Shown here in pieces: positions 11,901 through 23,620 of a DNA stretch of 64,000 nt. A program made the position numbers and the translations under genes. The DNA comes from Antedon mediterranea (lineage: Eukaryota > Echinodermata > Crinoidea > Comatulida > Antedonidae). The notes beneath the pieces are model-generated. The model saw nothing but the letters and a program-made list of their open reading frames with translations. It searched no databases and was not told the origin of the DNA. Position 1 is the first letter of the stretch; each line of letters opens with the position of its first letter. Location: assembly GCF_964355755.1 (NCBI RefSeq), contig NC_092673.1:24991001-25055000 (forward strand), read 5' to 3'.

Positions 11901-14900
11901 TAGGCCTCTTTGAGTAATAAATAACACCAATTATTGGAGCTGTTATATTATATTTACGTTTGGATAAATTAATACTTTAAATTTAACTGGCAAGTTCTCT
12001 TTAAGCAAAGTGTAAAATATAGTTAAAATGTTCACATTTAAATCCTCCATGTTGTGAATTAAAAAAAATGTAGAGTACCACTCTACCTTCAGTTCAACTA
12101 AAGAAATTTGGACAAGGTATAATCAGAATAGTGTAAAGTTTCTTTATCATGCACATACATTGTGACCAATGACTTCATGTCCTATCTGAAGGACAAGGTA
12201 ATTTGCATAAAATAGCTGGCACAGACTTACATTGTTGGACATCATGATGGTGAGGAGAGCTTTTGTGTGTGAATTAAATGCCACATTCAATGTAGTAGCC
12301 TGGAATAAGACTAAGACAGCATGTAAAACTGAAAATTAAATTAAGGTATTTAACTTTAAAGAGACAGATGGGATGAAGCAGTAATGAATGAGGCTCAGCA
12401 CAGTCAAACCCTCTATGTCATTTTACTAATGCAATTAAGTCAACCGTGTCGATAGAAATTAATAAATTATAAGCATGGTTGTGGTATGTGGAGTTGTGGC
12501 TTGGTGGTTAGGATGATTGGCTACCAATCCAAGGGTCCTCTCATATCATATGTCAGAATTTTTCTAATGACAAATTACAACTCCACTCTTAAAGTTTGTT
12601 TATGTTGAGCATGTACTGTATGTTTGTCTTATGAATGTATTCGATTATGGTTATCCTTGGTAATTTGACTAAATATATAACACAAAAAATTGACATCCAA
12701 ATGACATGGTCAACCTTTTAATGGTAAACCACGTTTTGCGTTTTTAACAAGGAAACACTAACCAACAGTCGCTTGTTTTGTTGAAAATCAGAATTTTGAG
12801 CTAACCATATTGAAACTTTACATGGACACTTATTGCTTTCACTGTTAAAATACTGATAAGAATGCCCACATGCCTAAACCTCATTGATAGAAGTGTGGCT
12901 TTCAAAAATATATAAAACTTTCACCAAGAAAAGGATACAGACATAAACAATAGCTAATCCCAAATGCGGAATGATGCCAAAATGTTCTCTCCTTTTCTTC
13001 TTTGGTTCGGTTGCCGTCCAAAATAAAGCATCCAGAATGTCTTGACCAAATGATGAAAACAAACGGTCAGCTACCTGCATTCAAACAAATAAATTGTTAA
13101 TTAAAAATAAACCATAAACTTTTACAATAAAGTTTGACTGGACACACTAAGTCAGATGCAAAATGGTGTTTTTTTTTAAAATTTTTCTTACTGAGAATTG
13201 AAAAAACTATTATTTCCATGCTTTATCTATAACTGCAAATGCAACCAATAGTCTGGTTTGTGGTACACCATGTTTTTCTGAAAGGGAATAAAGTCAAGAA
13301 TGTCTTGACCATAATTCTTTTACTTTAGGAAGCCCAAGAGGCCTGGTGTATCACAGTTAAACCTTAAAGACGTATTGTCCTCCAAAAACATAAAAAATGA
13401 AGATTAATTAAATCTTATTTAAAGACTTTAAATAGACCATTTTGCAGTTTTAAAGTTAATCAATTCTGTATAAAATAAATAATCAACAAAATTAATTATT
13501 TCACTTATAAAAAGACAAAAAAACAAACAAAAAAAAACATTTTTTTTTTCAGTTGTTGAGGGGGACAATATATCTTTAAAGGAAAGGAACAACCTAATAT
13601 CTTACCTAACTATTATAAAAGTAACCCTACCAACTTAATATTCAGCACAATTTATGTTTAAATCGGATTTGTAGTTTTCTAGTAAACAGGATTTTAAAGC
13701 TGTTTTCAAGACATTTGATGGCAGCCTGTTTGTGACGTCAGATACGGCCGACGAAAATTTTAAGATTCGCGGTTGCATTTGGCACTTCTATTGGCTAAGC
13801 GAATCCGCTAATATGATTGGCTAATAACGCGACATGCGGTCATGCAGGACGGCGATGACACGGTATGAGCATGCGCTGGCTTGGTAAACAAACCTTCGAT
13901 CGATCTTTTCTTCTGCAAGCCAATTCGTAAATCTTTCAGCTATTGTTAATCTATTGTTACTTTTATTGCCTAGCTGTTTCAAACGGGATTTGGTAGGGGA
14001 ATTAACTGGCAAACCTTCCAAACGAAGGCTGTTGGTTGACGATGCAGTGTCTACTTTATTTTCGTTTAACACAAGTTCTAGGCCTAGTAAGGCATACAGT
14101 ACAGATACACTGGCCGAAAGTACACCATTCTTCGACGGCTTGTTATGCTCGTGAATGTTCTTCTTCTCTTCTTTTTTCCTCATCAGCACGACGCAAAACT
14201 AACTCTCTTTCTGTATATTCTGGTTCCAGATTTTCTGAATTATAAAAACTCCAAGCCATATTCCGAAAATATTAGGTATGTTAGGCTATTTAATTGATTT
14301 TATTTATGGTTATATCCCGCACTTCCATATTGAAATACTGTACTAAGACGATGGACGCTTGGATTTGCTTGAATGCGTCCACCTAATCTGACGTCACATA
14401 ATTGCTCTTAACCTGTCAAAATGGCGCTGTTCAATTTCCGATATGTTGTCGTTTAAAAGTCTATTTTTTAACTAAATTGCTTACTATTGTACCTTGAACC
14501 ATTGTAATCATGTTTTTATTACATTTATCTATAAGCACAGTGGCACATTTAGCCCAGGGTGTTCCTTTCCTTTAAAAGAAGAAATCATTAATACCTCCAA
14601 CATATTGTAGATGATATACAGTTTAATCATAGCCTGGCCTCTGACAATATGATATAACATCGAGATGTCTACAGAGTTAAGAATCCAGCTGCAGGCAATC
14701 AGTATAAAGCCTTTTAACAGGTCACACATTTGAGCTGGTTCAAGCCACCGGCCACCTCTACCAATTAAATATAAAATAAATGGTTATTCTTTTATTATAT
14801 TGGGTGACCTCTCCAAACTTTGAATAAAGTTTTAATTTTTTCTTTACTACAGTGCCATTTTGGACGGGAGACTTCCAGAATTTTAGACCTGTCTCCCTGA

Positions 14901-16229
14901 CTAATATTGTGCTCCAGGTTTTCAATATTTTCTCCTGGATTACAAAGATAACTGAATTTTGATGTATGCGTGAAGTTTTCTGCATTAAATTTTAACAAAA
15001 AGGCTTACACACAAGAAAATTTATAATAGCCATTGTACGACCATCTGCAGTCATAACTTTTCTAATTTTTTTTCTTTTTTTCCTCTGACATAGCGACCAC
15101 ACGATACCGCCTGTGACGTCACACACTGCATTCCTTACTTCTTGATAACATATATAATTACCAAAACCCTGAGAGATCTAAATAAAATGTTCATATCTCC
15201 AAACAAAAAGTATATAGAAAGAATTCATGATGAAGAGGCAAGCACACACTCCACAACCTACCGTTGCATTTGACAGGGTCCAATAAATATCTTGAGGAGC
15301 GCCATGAACACTCGCATTGGTAGGAATGTAAATAAAAATAGAAAGGCATCCATGCAGAGGAAAAATCCATACCACATCATCTGTTAAAGAAATGAATACT
15401 GTACAATAAAAAACATAAAGCTACACTATCAAACTAGTTTGACAAAAAAGTCCGATGTGTCCAAATATGGTAGTGATATGCCCAAATATTATAGTGATAT
15501 GACATCCTCCTGTCCATATATTAAAGCAGAAAATAAGAATACAATAAAGTCAAAAGCCACACACCTATGGAAAAAGGGAAATAATAAAAGCATAGAGATA
15601 TTAAATATATCCATAGTTTAATAATACTGTATAGTATAACGCAATTAATAATTAATACCTTTTCAACTTCTTTTTGAATTTTAAAAAATGTGTAAACACG
15701 CTCTCGCTTCTGTTCATACTTTGCCTCATCATGTTGTAGAAAATAACCTCTTGTTAATTCTGCATTTAGATACTTGAATAAAGAAAGATCTGAAAAATAA
15801 ACATTATATTAAGTCTATCTTTTTGATGAAATACAGAGGGAGGTGTTTACTCGAGGGGGGAGTTTATATTTTAAAAAGCTGGGTGTTTATTGATTCGATT
15901 AAATACGGTATTTCAATTCATGAAGGCTATATTATTGTATAATTAATAATATTAATAAATAAAAACGTTTAAAACCGCGTACTGTTATCTGAATTGTTCG
16001 TAAAGCTTTCTCTTCTTGTATTAGACACATTTTTAGCCACCCCCTCAGCTTTCGAAGTTTCAGGAGGAGATGGTGGTACAACGTCAACACCGACAGCTTC
16101 GCCATCTGTGTCACCTTCCTCCTTCGTCGGCCTACCACCGCTACACCGAGGCCTAGCCTCAATGGATTCCTCTCCATCTTTTTGTGTGATAAAATCACCT
16201 TTTCCCAAAGTGCTAGTATCAGACTGCAT
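8987..16229 (-). CDS. TAPT1: TAPT1, transmembrane anterior posterior transformation protein 1
   Basis: Twelve coding exons on the minus strand: 16229-15983, 15789-15659, 15380-15262, 14757-14595, 13074-12925, 12299-12231, 11443-11293, 11184-11075, 10984-10925, 10775-10707, 10250-10174, 9311-8987. They sum to 557 codons (556 residues), close to the vertebrate protein. Hallmarks include ELTRGYFLQHDEAKYEQKRE, RGQAMIKLYIIYNMLEVADR, LFSSFGQDILDAL, KGSVFKKFEK, WVKHAFITKFN and SIVLLGKGCQYVKDYK. The first 82 residues are a polar, low-complexity cytosolic tail; the middle has several hydrophobic membrane segments. TAPT1 is a conserved multi-pass membrane protein tied in vertebrates to axial patterning and to cilium function. 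The least certain junction is exon 5/6: TTG|GTGAAA is used as donor and gives a slightly shorter loop than remembered for human. Exon 10 has a decayed partial duplicate in the next intron. Confidence 0.95.
9975..10062 (-). repeat. tRNA-derived SINE-like fragment
   Basis: Read on the minus strand, GTGGAGTTGTAGCTTGGTTG is followed by CAATCCCAAGGTCC and GTGTTCGATCT, in the order and rough spacing of pol III A and B boxes. Related fragments lie at 12488-12625 and 19262-19375. Confidence 0.35.
10517..10747. repeat. Tandem duplication covering the 3' half of TAPT1 exon 10
   Basis: Two copies, 10517-10625 and 10640-10747 (period 123 bp), each hold the end of an exon, the TTGGTAAGT-type donor and flanking intron. 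Only the copy at 10640-10747 continues into a complete exon with an acceptor at 10776. The other has an extra C in a C run and lacks the 5' part of the exon. Confidence 0.85.
11655..11705 (-). repeat. Retroelement 3'-tail-like fragment (possibly Penelope-like)
   Basis: Read on the minus strand it holds TGATGATCAAATAAAGATTG followed by AAACGTTGAATCATGGCTTG. A close relative lies at 45518-45600. Such tails are familiar from Penelope-like retroelements, but the assignment is from memory. Confidence 0.3.
12488..12625 (+). repeat. tRNA-derived SINE-like fragment
   Basis: GGAGTTGTGGCTTGGTGGTT followed by ACCAATCCAAGGGTCC looks like a degenerate tRNA-type promoter. The copy then holds ACAACTCCACTC, which also occurs in the copy at 19262-19375. 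It lies in a TAPT1 intron. Confidence 0.35.
13364..13579. mobile_element. TTAA-bounded MITE, 216 bp, in TAPT1 intron
   Basis: TTAA at each end flanks inverted termini: AGACGTATTGTCCTCC on the left and GGGGGACAATATATCT on the right. The TTAA target and short inverted ends are typical of piggyBac-type elements. The inside is AT-rich with no ORF. Related ends occur at 28897 and about 59035-59055. Confidence 0.7.
13576..14575. mobile_element. TTAA-bounded element, 1.0 kb, abutting the previous one
   Basis: Left end TTAA-AGGAAAGGAACAACCT and right end AGGGTGTTCCTTTCCT-TTAA are inverted repeats of about 16 bp. Inside, TGTGACGTCAGAT occurs near 13731 and again inverted near 14384, so there are subterminal inverted repeats with a CRE-like core. 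Its left TTAA (13576-13579) is the right TTAA of the 216-bp MITE. The element contains CCAAT-like motifs (ATTGGCTAA, ATTGGCT) and a decayed ORF. Confidence 0.7.
14056..14259 (-). pseudogene. Broken ORF inside the 1-kb TTAA element
   Basis: A frame of 38 codons from ATG at 14259 (MAWSFYNSENLEPEYTEREL) is charged and helical, then meets a TAA at 14143-14145. In the same frame it continues for 28 codons with EEWCTFGQCICTVC. The WCxxGxC cluster recalls a Cys-rich domain found in many invertebrate proteins related to the P2X7 C-terminus; this match is weak. It is probably a decayed fragment of a captured gene. Confidence 0.3.
15421..15530. repeat. Partial copy of the CTACACTATCAAAC MITE family
   Basis: It holds CTACACTATCAAACTAGTTT and the internal words GATGTGTCCAAATATGGTAG and GATATGACATC shared with full copies at 24289-24425 and 43026-43190. 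It lies in a TAPT1 intron. Confidence 0.55.
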
Positions 16230-16678
16230 TATAAAAACCTGCAGTTATCAAAATATACGTGGAATTAATAGTTGAGCATTATACAGACATAAAAAAGACA
16301 TAAAAATGCCAACGCATATGCCGCAAAATGGTCATGGTAAACATGCGTACACCCGATTGACTCTAAAAAAAAAGAGAGCGCCACCTACAATTTTACAAAT
16401 TCGCCTCTTACATATTGCTGTGAAATTAATTATTGTCATCTTACAAAACTTGTTTCATTCAGTGTGTTCCACATTAATAAAACACATAAAAAAGACATCA
16501 TTACAACATAAAGTGAGATGGAGGCTGGCGGTCTTAACAACTACAAAGTGGCAAACAATACATATGATGATAGTATATAAAATCTTTATTTGGAAATTTG
16601 ATAAAGTTTAAAAATGTACACAAGGTATGTTTTCGTGTCCCTCAAAAAAAACCGACAAAATATTACAGTACTCAAAAA

Positions 16679-16909
16679 TTAAACTATTGGTTTTACCTCA
16701 TGACAATTATATGAAATACCTATAGCATACAAATCCAAAATATGTAACTTCTCCCTACGCTTGGAAGTTTGTCGATACAAATAAAATGTATCGTCCATTC
16801 TGTCAATGGCAAGCCCAAAATTAGGAACCCAATACTGTAATATCATTTTATGATGCGCTAGGCATTGTATTGCATAATTGCAGACTCCCTTTCTGTTGGT
16901 ATTTTCCAA
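16679..16909 (-). other. Unassigned open frame, possible exon
   Basis: The frame reads MENTNRKGVCNYAIQCLAHH and ends in DLYAIGISYNCHE followed by a GTAAAA donor-like site at about 16695. Its composition is protein-like (Trp, Cys, His present), unlike the AT-rich surroundings. I do not recognise it, and no partner exon was found. Confidence 0.2.
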
Positions 16910-17849
16910 GTCAAAATCACATATTATTTAAGTAATATTTTTAAACACTTCTTTTCCAAATCATTTTTACATGGTTATTATGCTGCCAATTTTCTCAAAT
17001 CAAACAACGCTATAATAGTTCTAGCTTTCAATAATACAATTTATAAAAATAAGAATTACCTACAAATTATAATATTAGATATTATTGGAATAGTTGACCT
17101 TTCATTTTTAATAAAATTATGTAATATTCTATTTCTAGTAGAAGTATTATAAGAAAATTATCAAATGGTATACAACTATATTTTATGAATAGAAATTAAA
17201 AATGTATTTATAGTCAACTTAAAAATCATATAAAATAATCCATAATCATAAATCATTTTGGAGCTATTGTATACTATAGTAATTAACAATATAATTATTA
17301 ATACTATTTCTGTAAAATATATGCAATATAATCATAATAGCTAAGAATATACAGTAACCTTCTTTATTTACTGTAATGATAGTTATAACATTATTATAGG
17401 TATACATGTAATAATAACCAATGTTATACAGAAAGTACATTAAGCAGGTAGCCTTTTACATAACTCTGTACATTAAAAACAAAATGTGAGAAAAAACTAT
17501 ATCCTATAATAGTGTCATTAATTACAACACAGATTTGAAAAATATATTTATTACAAATACAGTATTTACAATTCACAATACACACAACATGAATCAGAAC
17601 ATTCAGCAACATTCTATTGCATCCTCATCTAAAAATATAAATAAAAAAAAAATTGTTTAAAAATAATCATTTTTATGAAAAAAGAATCAACAATTTTTAA
17701 CATTAGACCACACGCCCACCCTTTCCCCATCCCCACAACATTGCTTCAAACCAAAAAAAAAACAATACAATATCTGCTGTGATTATTTCTATTAACAAGG
17801 CTAAGAATCATGACTCAAACTTACAAGGCTTAAGAGTTAACTCGGTTGT

Positions 17850-18625
17850 GCTCCGGGTAACTGAACTCAAACATACTGAAAGTGTTCAAAGTAACTGAAC
17901 TCAAACATACAGTAAGTGCTCCAACTGAACTCAACATATACTAAGTGTTAAGTAACTTAACTAAAAAATTACCTCTTCAAGTAACTGAACTGAAACATGA
18001 ACACTTCTATGTACTGAACTCAGACATGAGCACTCTATGTACTGAACTCAAACATGAGCACTCTATGTACTGAACTCAAACATGAGCACTCTATGTACTG
18101 AACTCAAACATGAGCACTCTATGTATTGAACTCAGACATGAGCACTCTATGTACTGAACTCAAACATGAGCACTCTATGTACTGAACTCAGACATGAGCA
18201 CTCTATGTACTGAACTCAGATGAGCACTCTATGTACTGAACTCAGACATGAGCACTCTATGTACTGAACTCAGACATGAGCACTCTATGTACTGAACTCA
18301 GACATGAGCACTCTATGTACTGAACTCAGACATGAGCACTCTATGTACTGAACTCAGACATTAGCACTCTATGTACTGAATTCAGATGAGCACTCTATGT
18401 ACTGAACTCAGATAAGCACTCTATGTACTGAACTCAGACATGAGCACTCTATGTACTGAATTCAGATGAGCACTCTATGTACTGAACTTAGATAAGCACT
18501 CTATGTACTGAACTCAAACATGAGCACTCTATGTACTGAACTCAGACATGAGCACTCTATGTACTAAACTCAGACATGAGCACTCTATGTACTGAACTCA
18601 AACATGAGTACGCTATGTATTGAAC
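17850..18625. repeat. Minisatellite, 28-bp unit
   Basis: About 26 copies of CTCTATGTACTGAACTCAGA plus CATGAGCA. Some copies lack three bases (CAGATGAGCA), and a few have A for G at CTCAAACATGAG. It starts degenerate at about 17850 and ends near 18625, about 250 bp beyond the TMEM127 stop codon, so it may be transcribed in the 3' UTR. Confidence 0.95.
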
Positions 18626-18872
18626 TAAAAAATAAATAAAAATTCTAAAATTTTTTTGTAAATTCTATCAATATTTAAATGATAATGAAAGACAAATTAA
18701 TGTTTGCATATGAAAATGCCTTAAAATTGTAAAAAGTAACAGACAGACCCCTGATTGTTTTTCCACTCCTCAATTTAGTTATTGTATTACAAAATAATAT
18801 TAAAAATAAACCTTTTCTATGTAGTATAATTTAATATTGAATACATCAGTGTTGGGTTTAACTGAAATGTTG

Positions 18873-21333
18873 CTAAGGGGTGTAAGCGGGTGGTGGAGGC
18901 ATCTCTGTAAGTTGAGGAGCACTTCGCAACTCTGCCTCCAGAAAGTTATCCCAATCATCCATCAGTCGCTCCCGTGGGACGACTTCATATGCTGAGTACC
19001 GCCGTAAGAGGTTAGTTGCCGAGATGATGACAGACAGGGAGCCGGCTCCAGCCACGAGATAAAAGCCGACGTCATATGATACCGATACTTTACTTCCCTC
19101 GGCTAACTTGTAGCTGTTCAAAACTTTTTCCATAAGTGTTGTTACCCAGTAACAGAATCCGCAGATGGTTACACACAAGAGAACTAAAAATAAAAATGTC
19201 ATTGATTACTTTTAATACACAGTTGATGAGATTATATTATGTACTGTGGACTATTTAAAACATCCAGGGGTCCAGGTTCCAATCCTGACTTAGTACCAGA
19301 GTTGTTTACTCATGACTCTTCCAACTCCACTCCCTAAGCTTCAAATGAGACTTAGTTTATAAGCATGATAAATAATAAAATAGTTTATCCATAGTTTTTG
19401 GTGAGTTTGTGTTTGCTGTTGGATGCGTATAAAAGAAAAAAAAACAAAGACAAAAAGAATTTTCAGAATATTTTTTAATTACTCACAACACACTGTACCA
19501 AAATATGGACATGATTTGCAAATATAAATCCCACAATGCAACATAAATAATGGCACATAGATGGATTGAAAAACATGAATATTGTAGCCAGCATACAGTA
19601 TGAAATAAAATGATCGTAAGAGGGCCTACCTGTTACTATATTTCCAACCGAGTGTCTCCGTATTGTCTTTATGACGTGCTTCATCGGACCGAGTGTATCG
19701 AGGAAAAATGCGATTAGACTACTAATGATAGACAGGAAGATGAAACTGATGTTAATTCTCATTATTGTAACAACCTGAGAGGTGATACAATATTCCATGG
19801 CTGAAATAAAATAATGTTATTATTATTAATCATTTGAAGACAATTTCTTCCACACGCAAAATATTAAGAAAACTGTATAATTACATTTTCATAAGAATAT
19901 AGTTCAGATTTTTTTCCTAGATTAAGAATGTTGTAGTATATTTCACCATCATTTTTGTAATTTCACACTTAATAAATTCTGATTCTGTTAAAGCAATCAT
20001 TAAAAACTAGAAAAAACCATGACGTTTACACTACACCCCTAGTGATTAAATTTTTAACCTCATGTCGAATTTAAACATATGAATTACCGGTACTGGACAT
20101 AAAAAATATTTAGAGAGTATTGCTGTATGTCAAAAATACATCTTTATCAATGTGTATATATTATATTGGTAGAAAGTATTATTAAGCTCTGTCTACACTA
20201 TCAAACTTTATGTTACAAACAAATGTGATGTGCCCATATATGGACAAGATGATGTCATATCAAAAATACAAAAGTAGAGTGTAAATTTGTGTTGCTTGAA
20301 CAGACTATGACATTACTTAAAAAATATTTGTGGGAATGGTTCAAGTAGGATGTGACGATGCATATTCTGTTAATTTGTTTTTATCTTATCTTATGACAAG
20401 GGCAGATCCAGGATTTTTAAATGGAAGTGCTAATTAAATGTAATATTAATAATCTACTGTATAAAAAAAAAGTTATTCATAATTTTATTTTAGCTGTCAA
20501 AAGGTGGGAATTTGCACATCACCAATAATACTTTTGAAAACAACTAAAATATTGAATATAATCTGAATATCTTTTTAATAAATAGCAGAAAATTCAGTAA
20601 TTCAGTAATCACGGGGGAGTTCGTACAGTAGGGGCATGTCATGATGGCATCAACTAAAATTTAACATTGAGTTCAAGAAGGGGTACTGTTTTTGTATTGT
20701 ATTTAAAATGTAAACCTGTTAGCTGACCGATTTTACCTATCGTAGCTGTAAATTATGGTACACTGATTTACCGTAAATCTTCTAATTGTAACCCTGGGTT
20801 ATTATTCTTTGATTGTTTTTAACTAGGGTGAGTTACTATTAGAAGGTGAGTTACTATTAGAAGGGGGCTTACTATTAGAGTGTGGGTTACTAAAGTATTA
20901 GAAAATTTACGGTAACCAATCCAAAGTTACTCTGCAGGCTCCAGTCTACTGTCCCATTATCAATATTTATTAAATTTAAAAATGAACATTAAAAAAAATG
21001 TAAATCTAAAAACAATAGGAACTTACAAGGGGTATTTTCAACATGCGGTGTGAGGAATTCATATGCTCCAATATACTCCTTGTCACATTTACCGCCATGA
21101 AGACTGAACCATTTCTGCTCCGCCAGCGCAGCGATTAAGAACGCGATAACAACCATGCCCATGATTGCGGCTACAAGGTTTCGTTCAGTTGTCTTTGGTC
21201 TGATTTGCCTGCTACGTCGATGTCTGTGATGACGATGTCTTCTACGATGTCTACGACTTGACCTGCCAGAGCTCGATGAAGAGGTGGTCACTGTGTTTGC
21301 TGAAGTCGTGTTGTTGCTGTTACTGCTTGTCAT
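18873..21333 (-). CDS. TMEM127: TMEM127, four-pass membrane protein
   Basis: Three coding exons, 21333-21027, 19800-19630 and 19183-18873, join in frame to 262 residues. The N-terminus is Ser/Thr-rich, then a long Arg/His run (about residues 24-45). A membrane segment (NLVAAIMGMVVIAFLIAALA) and the loop WFSLHGGKC follow. Exon 2 gives a second segment and FFLDTLGP. Exon 3 gives two more segments, with SYDVGFYLVAGAGSLSVIIS, and the C-terminus ends PPPPAYTP, a hallmark of TMEM127. The human protein is 238 residues; the extra length is in the N-terminal tail. In mammals TMEM127 is an endolysosomal protein that limits mTORC1 signalling and acts in receptor turnover. The PPPAY motif is a candidate WW-domain/NEDD4-family ligand. 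The Arg/His run in the N-tail is unusual and looks like codon-repeat expansion. Confidence 0.93.
19262..19375. repeat. SINE-like fragment
   Basis: GGGGTCCAGGTTCCAATCCTG resembles a B box region; downstream CAACTCCACTCCCTAAGC is shared with the fragment at 12488-12625. It lies in TMEM127 intron 2. Confidence 0.35.
20184..20330. repeat. MITE copy, CTACACTATCAAAC family
   Basis: Begins AAGCTCTGTCTACACTATCA, with internal GATGTGCCCATATATGG and GATGATGTCATATCAAAA as in the copies at 24289 and 43026. The right end is degenerate. It lies in TMEM127 intron 1. Confidence 0.55.
20768..20915. repeat. MITE with TTACCGTAAAT inverted ends
   Basis: TTACCGTAAATCTTCTAAT at the left pairs with TTAGAAAATTTACGGTAA at the right. 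The inside has three tandem copies of GAGTTACTATTAGAAGG-like sequence. Confidence 0.65.
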
Positions 21334-23620
21334 GATGCAATATATTCTTTATTGTTTTTGTTTAAGAATTATTAATAAAATGGCGAAAATTGTGTAGATA
21401 TTACTATTCAGAATGGTTGCATAAACTACTGTAGCTTTTCCTGAATTTTCGAATTAGAATTGATGATCACTTATACTCTAAAAAAAAGAAAATATGCTTA
21501 ATAATAATACATCATAGTATGTATTGTATATATTAATCAATAATATAACAATGTACTCTACTGTAGGACCTAGCTAGCTAGCCTAAATAAACATCCAAAA
21601 CAGTTGGACAGATAAAAAATATTTATTGAAACATAAACTGTTACAAAATGCCATTCTCGGGTTAATTTGTTTTAACTAATGAAATAATCCAATACAGAAT
21701 AATAAGTTACATCAATTACAAGTTCTAGATTTCTAGGCCCTATTATGTTCAGTTTCTCGTATTGATAGGCTAAGCCTCCTGTTGTGTAGGCTGGCTAGTG
21801 TTTTTCGCATTGCTTGCTTGCGCCCGTCGTCGTAGTAGTCGAGAGGTAAACAAGGAAGTGCCCACAAAAGTTGTTTAAAAATGATAATATAGTACATCTT
21901 ACACGATTATATTAGTACATGTATGTCCTTTAAATATTAAAGATACTTACAGTCATATTTCAATGCACAATTTCATTACATAAACATGAAATAATATAGG
22001 TTTTTACACGATAAGTTTCTTGAGATTATTCGTCGTTCCTTTCTTGTTTTTATTATTCCCGATATCCTATAGATGGCGCTGTTTTGTTTTTTCAAGATAT
22101 CATCACAACAGTAACAGCAGTATTTCTCCAAAAATGTAACTGAAATTTGGTATTGCAATAGTGATTTATAAATTATTTTATGATTGACAACTAAAAATAC
22201 TGTAGAAACAAAAGTTGACAAATAAAAACATATAAGGCAATAAATTGTACTTTTTCTATATTCAGTATTTTATTAGAGTAAAAGTCAAAAGCAACACCTT
22301 AATTGTAAAGTAAATAAATAGTAAAACAACCCTGGAGAATTAATGTTGAGACGGCATTTAGGGGTAGAGGCAACGAAAATATTATCAATAAAAAAACTAT
22401 ATTATTTATAGTGTATAACCACTGTTGTCTAGATAACCAATTAAGTATGATCACATCACCATTATTTTTAAATATATCAATCAACACATTTTATGCGAAA
22501 TTTTGACAGTAATAAATAAAATACTGTATTATATTAGTTCTAGAGTGGCATATGTAGTTTTCTAGTAACACATTTTGTTTTTATTAAACATGATCATTCT
22601 AATTTTAACACAATTATTACATTTATGAACCCAAAGATACATGACATTAACTGTTTTATAAACAAAGATATTGTGTGAAAAACCCCCAAAATAATATTAC
22701 TTTGTGGCTCCACAATTTCCCATTTCAGGAAAAAGTTATTTAAGAGAAGAAATTATATAATTTATTTTAATGATTTAATACATTATTGTTATAGCAGCAA
22801 TGCATGGCATTATTAAAGTGCACATTATTTTTGAAATGCAATCGTAATTGATTATATTAAATCTAAATTGATTAAATTCAATCTAAATTGATTCAACTGT
22901 TCAATACATTATTCAGGAAAACTGTATACAATTGTTATGATTCAATAAATTATTGACATGGAATGAAGTGTTATGATAACTGGATTGATTTTAAATACAT
23001 TACTCTGTATTATAAATATATAATACAGAGTAATATATACAGAATACTAATTAATAATTACAAGGTATTCCATACCAAAATTACTGTATAATTATTGTTG
23101 CAATCAATTATTTATCGTTACATAAATTATTATTTTAAACACAGTTTTATCACCAATGTAATAAGAGCTGTGGTAATTAGTATTATGGGAATTATTTATT
23201 GAATTTCACCAAACGTGAGAAACACACACATTTTAATATGCATGTCAATACTATTGCTGTAACAATACTATATACTAATAACAAATTAATAGTTAATATA
23301 AATGATCGATGTAATGACAAGGTATGGTGGTTGATAATATGATTTAAAAATTGAATTGAAAAATTGGTTGGTTGGATTTAGGGAAGACTGAAATTACACT
23401 CGCACTTCCCTGGTTGGATTGGGCTTGAGCAATATAAACAATTTTTTATACCTGATAATAGTAATGATTATGATTATTTTATTATGACGCCTATTTTAGT
23501 AGCAGAAGCAATGCTGAGGATTCAAGATACTGTACATCATCAGCAAGAAACAATAACAATTAATAATAATAAGTATTTCAGGCTTATTTCACTGCAATAT
23601 AACTAAAATATTTTCAGAAT
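21334..23620. other. Intergenic, upstream of TMEM127 and downstream of OAT
   Basis: Minus-strand genes lie on both sides. Around 21780-21860 the sequence is GC-richer (GCTTGCGCCCGTCGTCGTAG) and may hold the TMEM127 promoter or first noncoding exon. The rest is AT-rich; one perfect hairpin lies at 22999-23034. No gene recognised. Confidence 0.5.
22999..23034. repeat. Perfect 15-bp inverted repeat
   Basis: ATTACTCTGTATTAT (22999-23013), a 6-base spacer, and its exact reverse complement (23020-23034). Confidence 0.8.

Larger units (their letters stand above)
16230..18872. other. Intergenic, TAPT1 to TMEM127
   Basis: Upstream of TAPT1 and downstream of TMEM127. It holds the TAPT1 5' region (no TATA box recognised), one unassigned open frame on the minus strand at 16679-16909, an AT-rich stretch at 16910-17660, and a minisatellite at 17850-18625. 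Confidence 0.6.

Noticed and set aside
13954-14245. Plus-strand ORFs in TAPT1 intron 4
   Set aside because: Antisense to the decayed frame of the TTAA-bounded element; no signals.
15994-16275. Plus-strand ORF of 93 codons
   Set aside because: Antisense to TAPT1 exon 1, which has family support and good splice sites.
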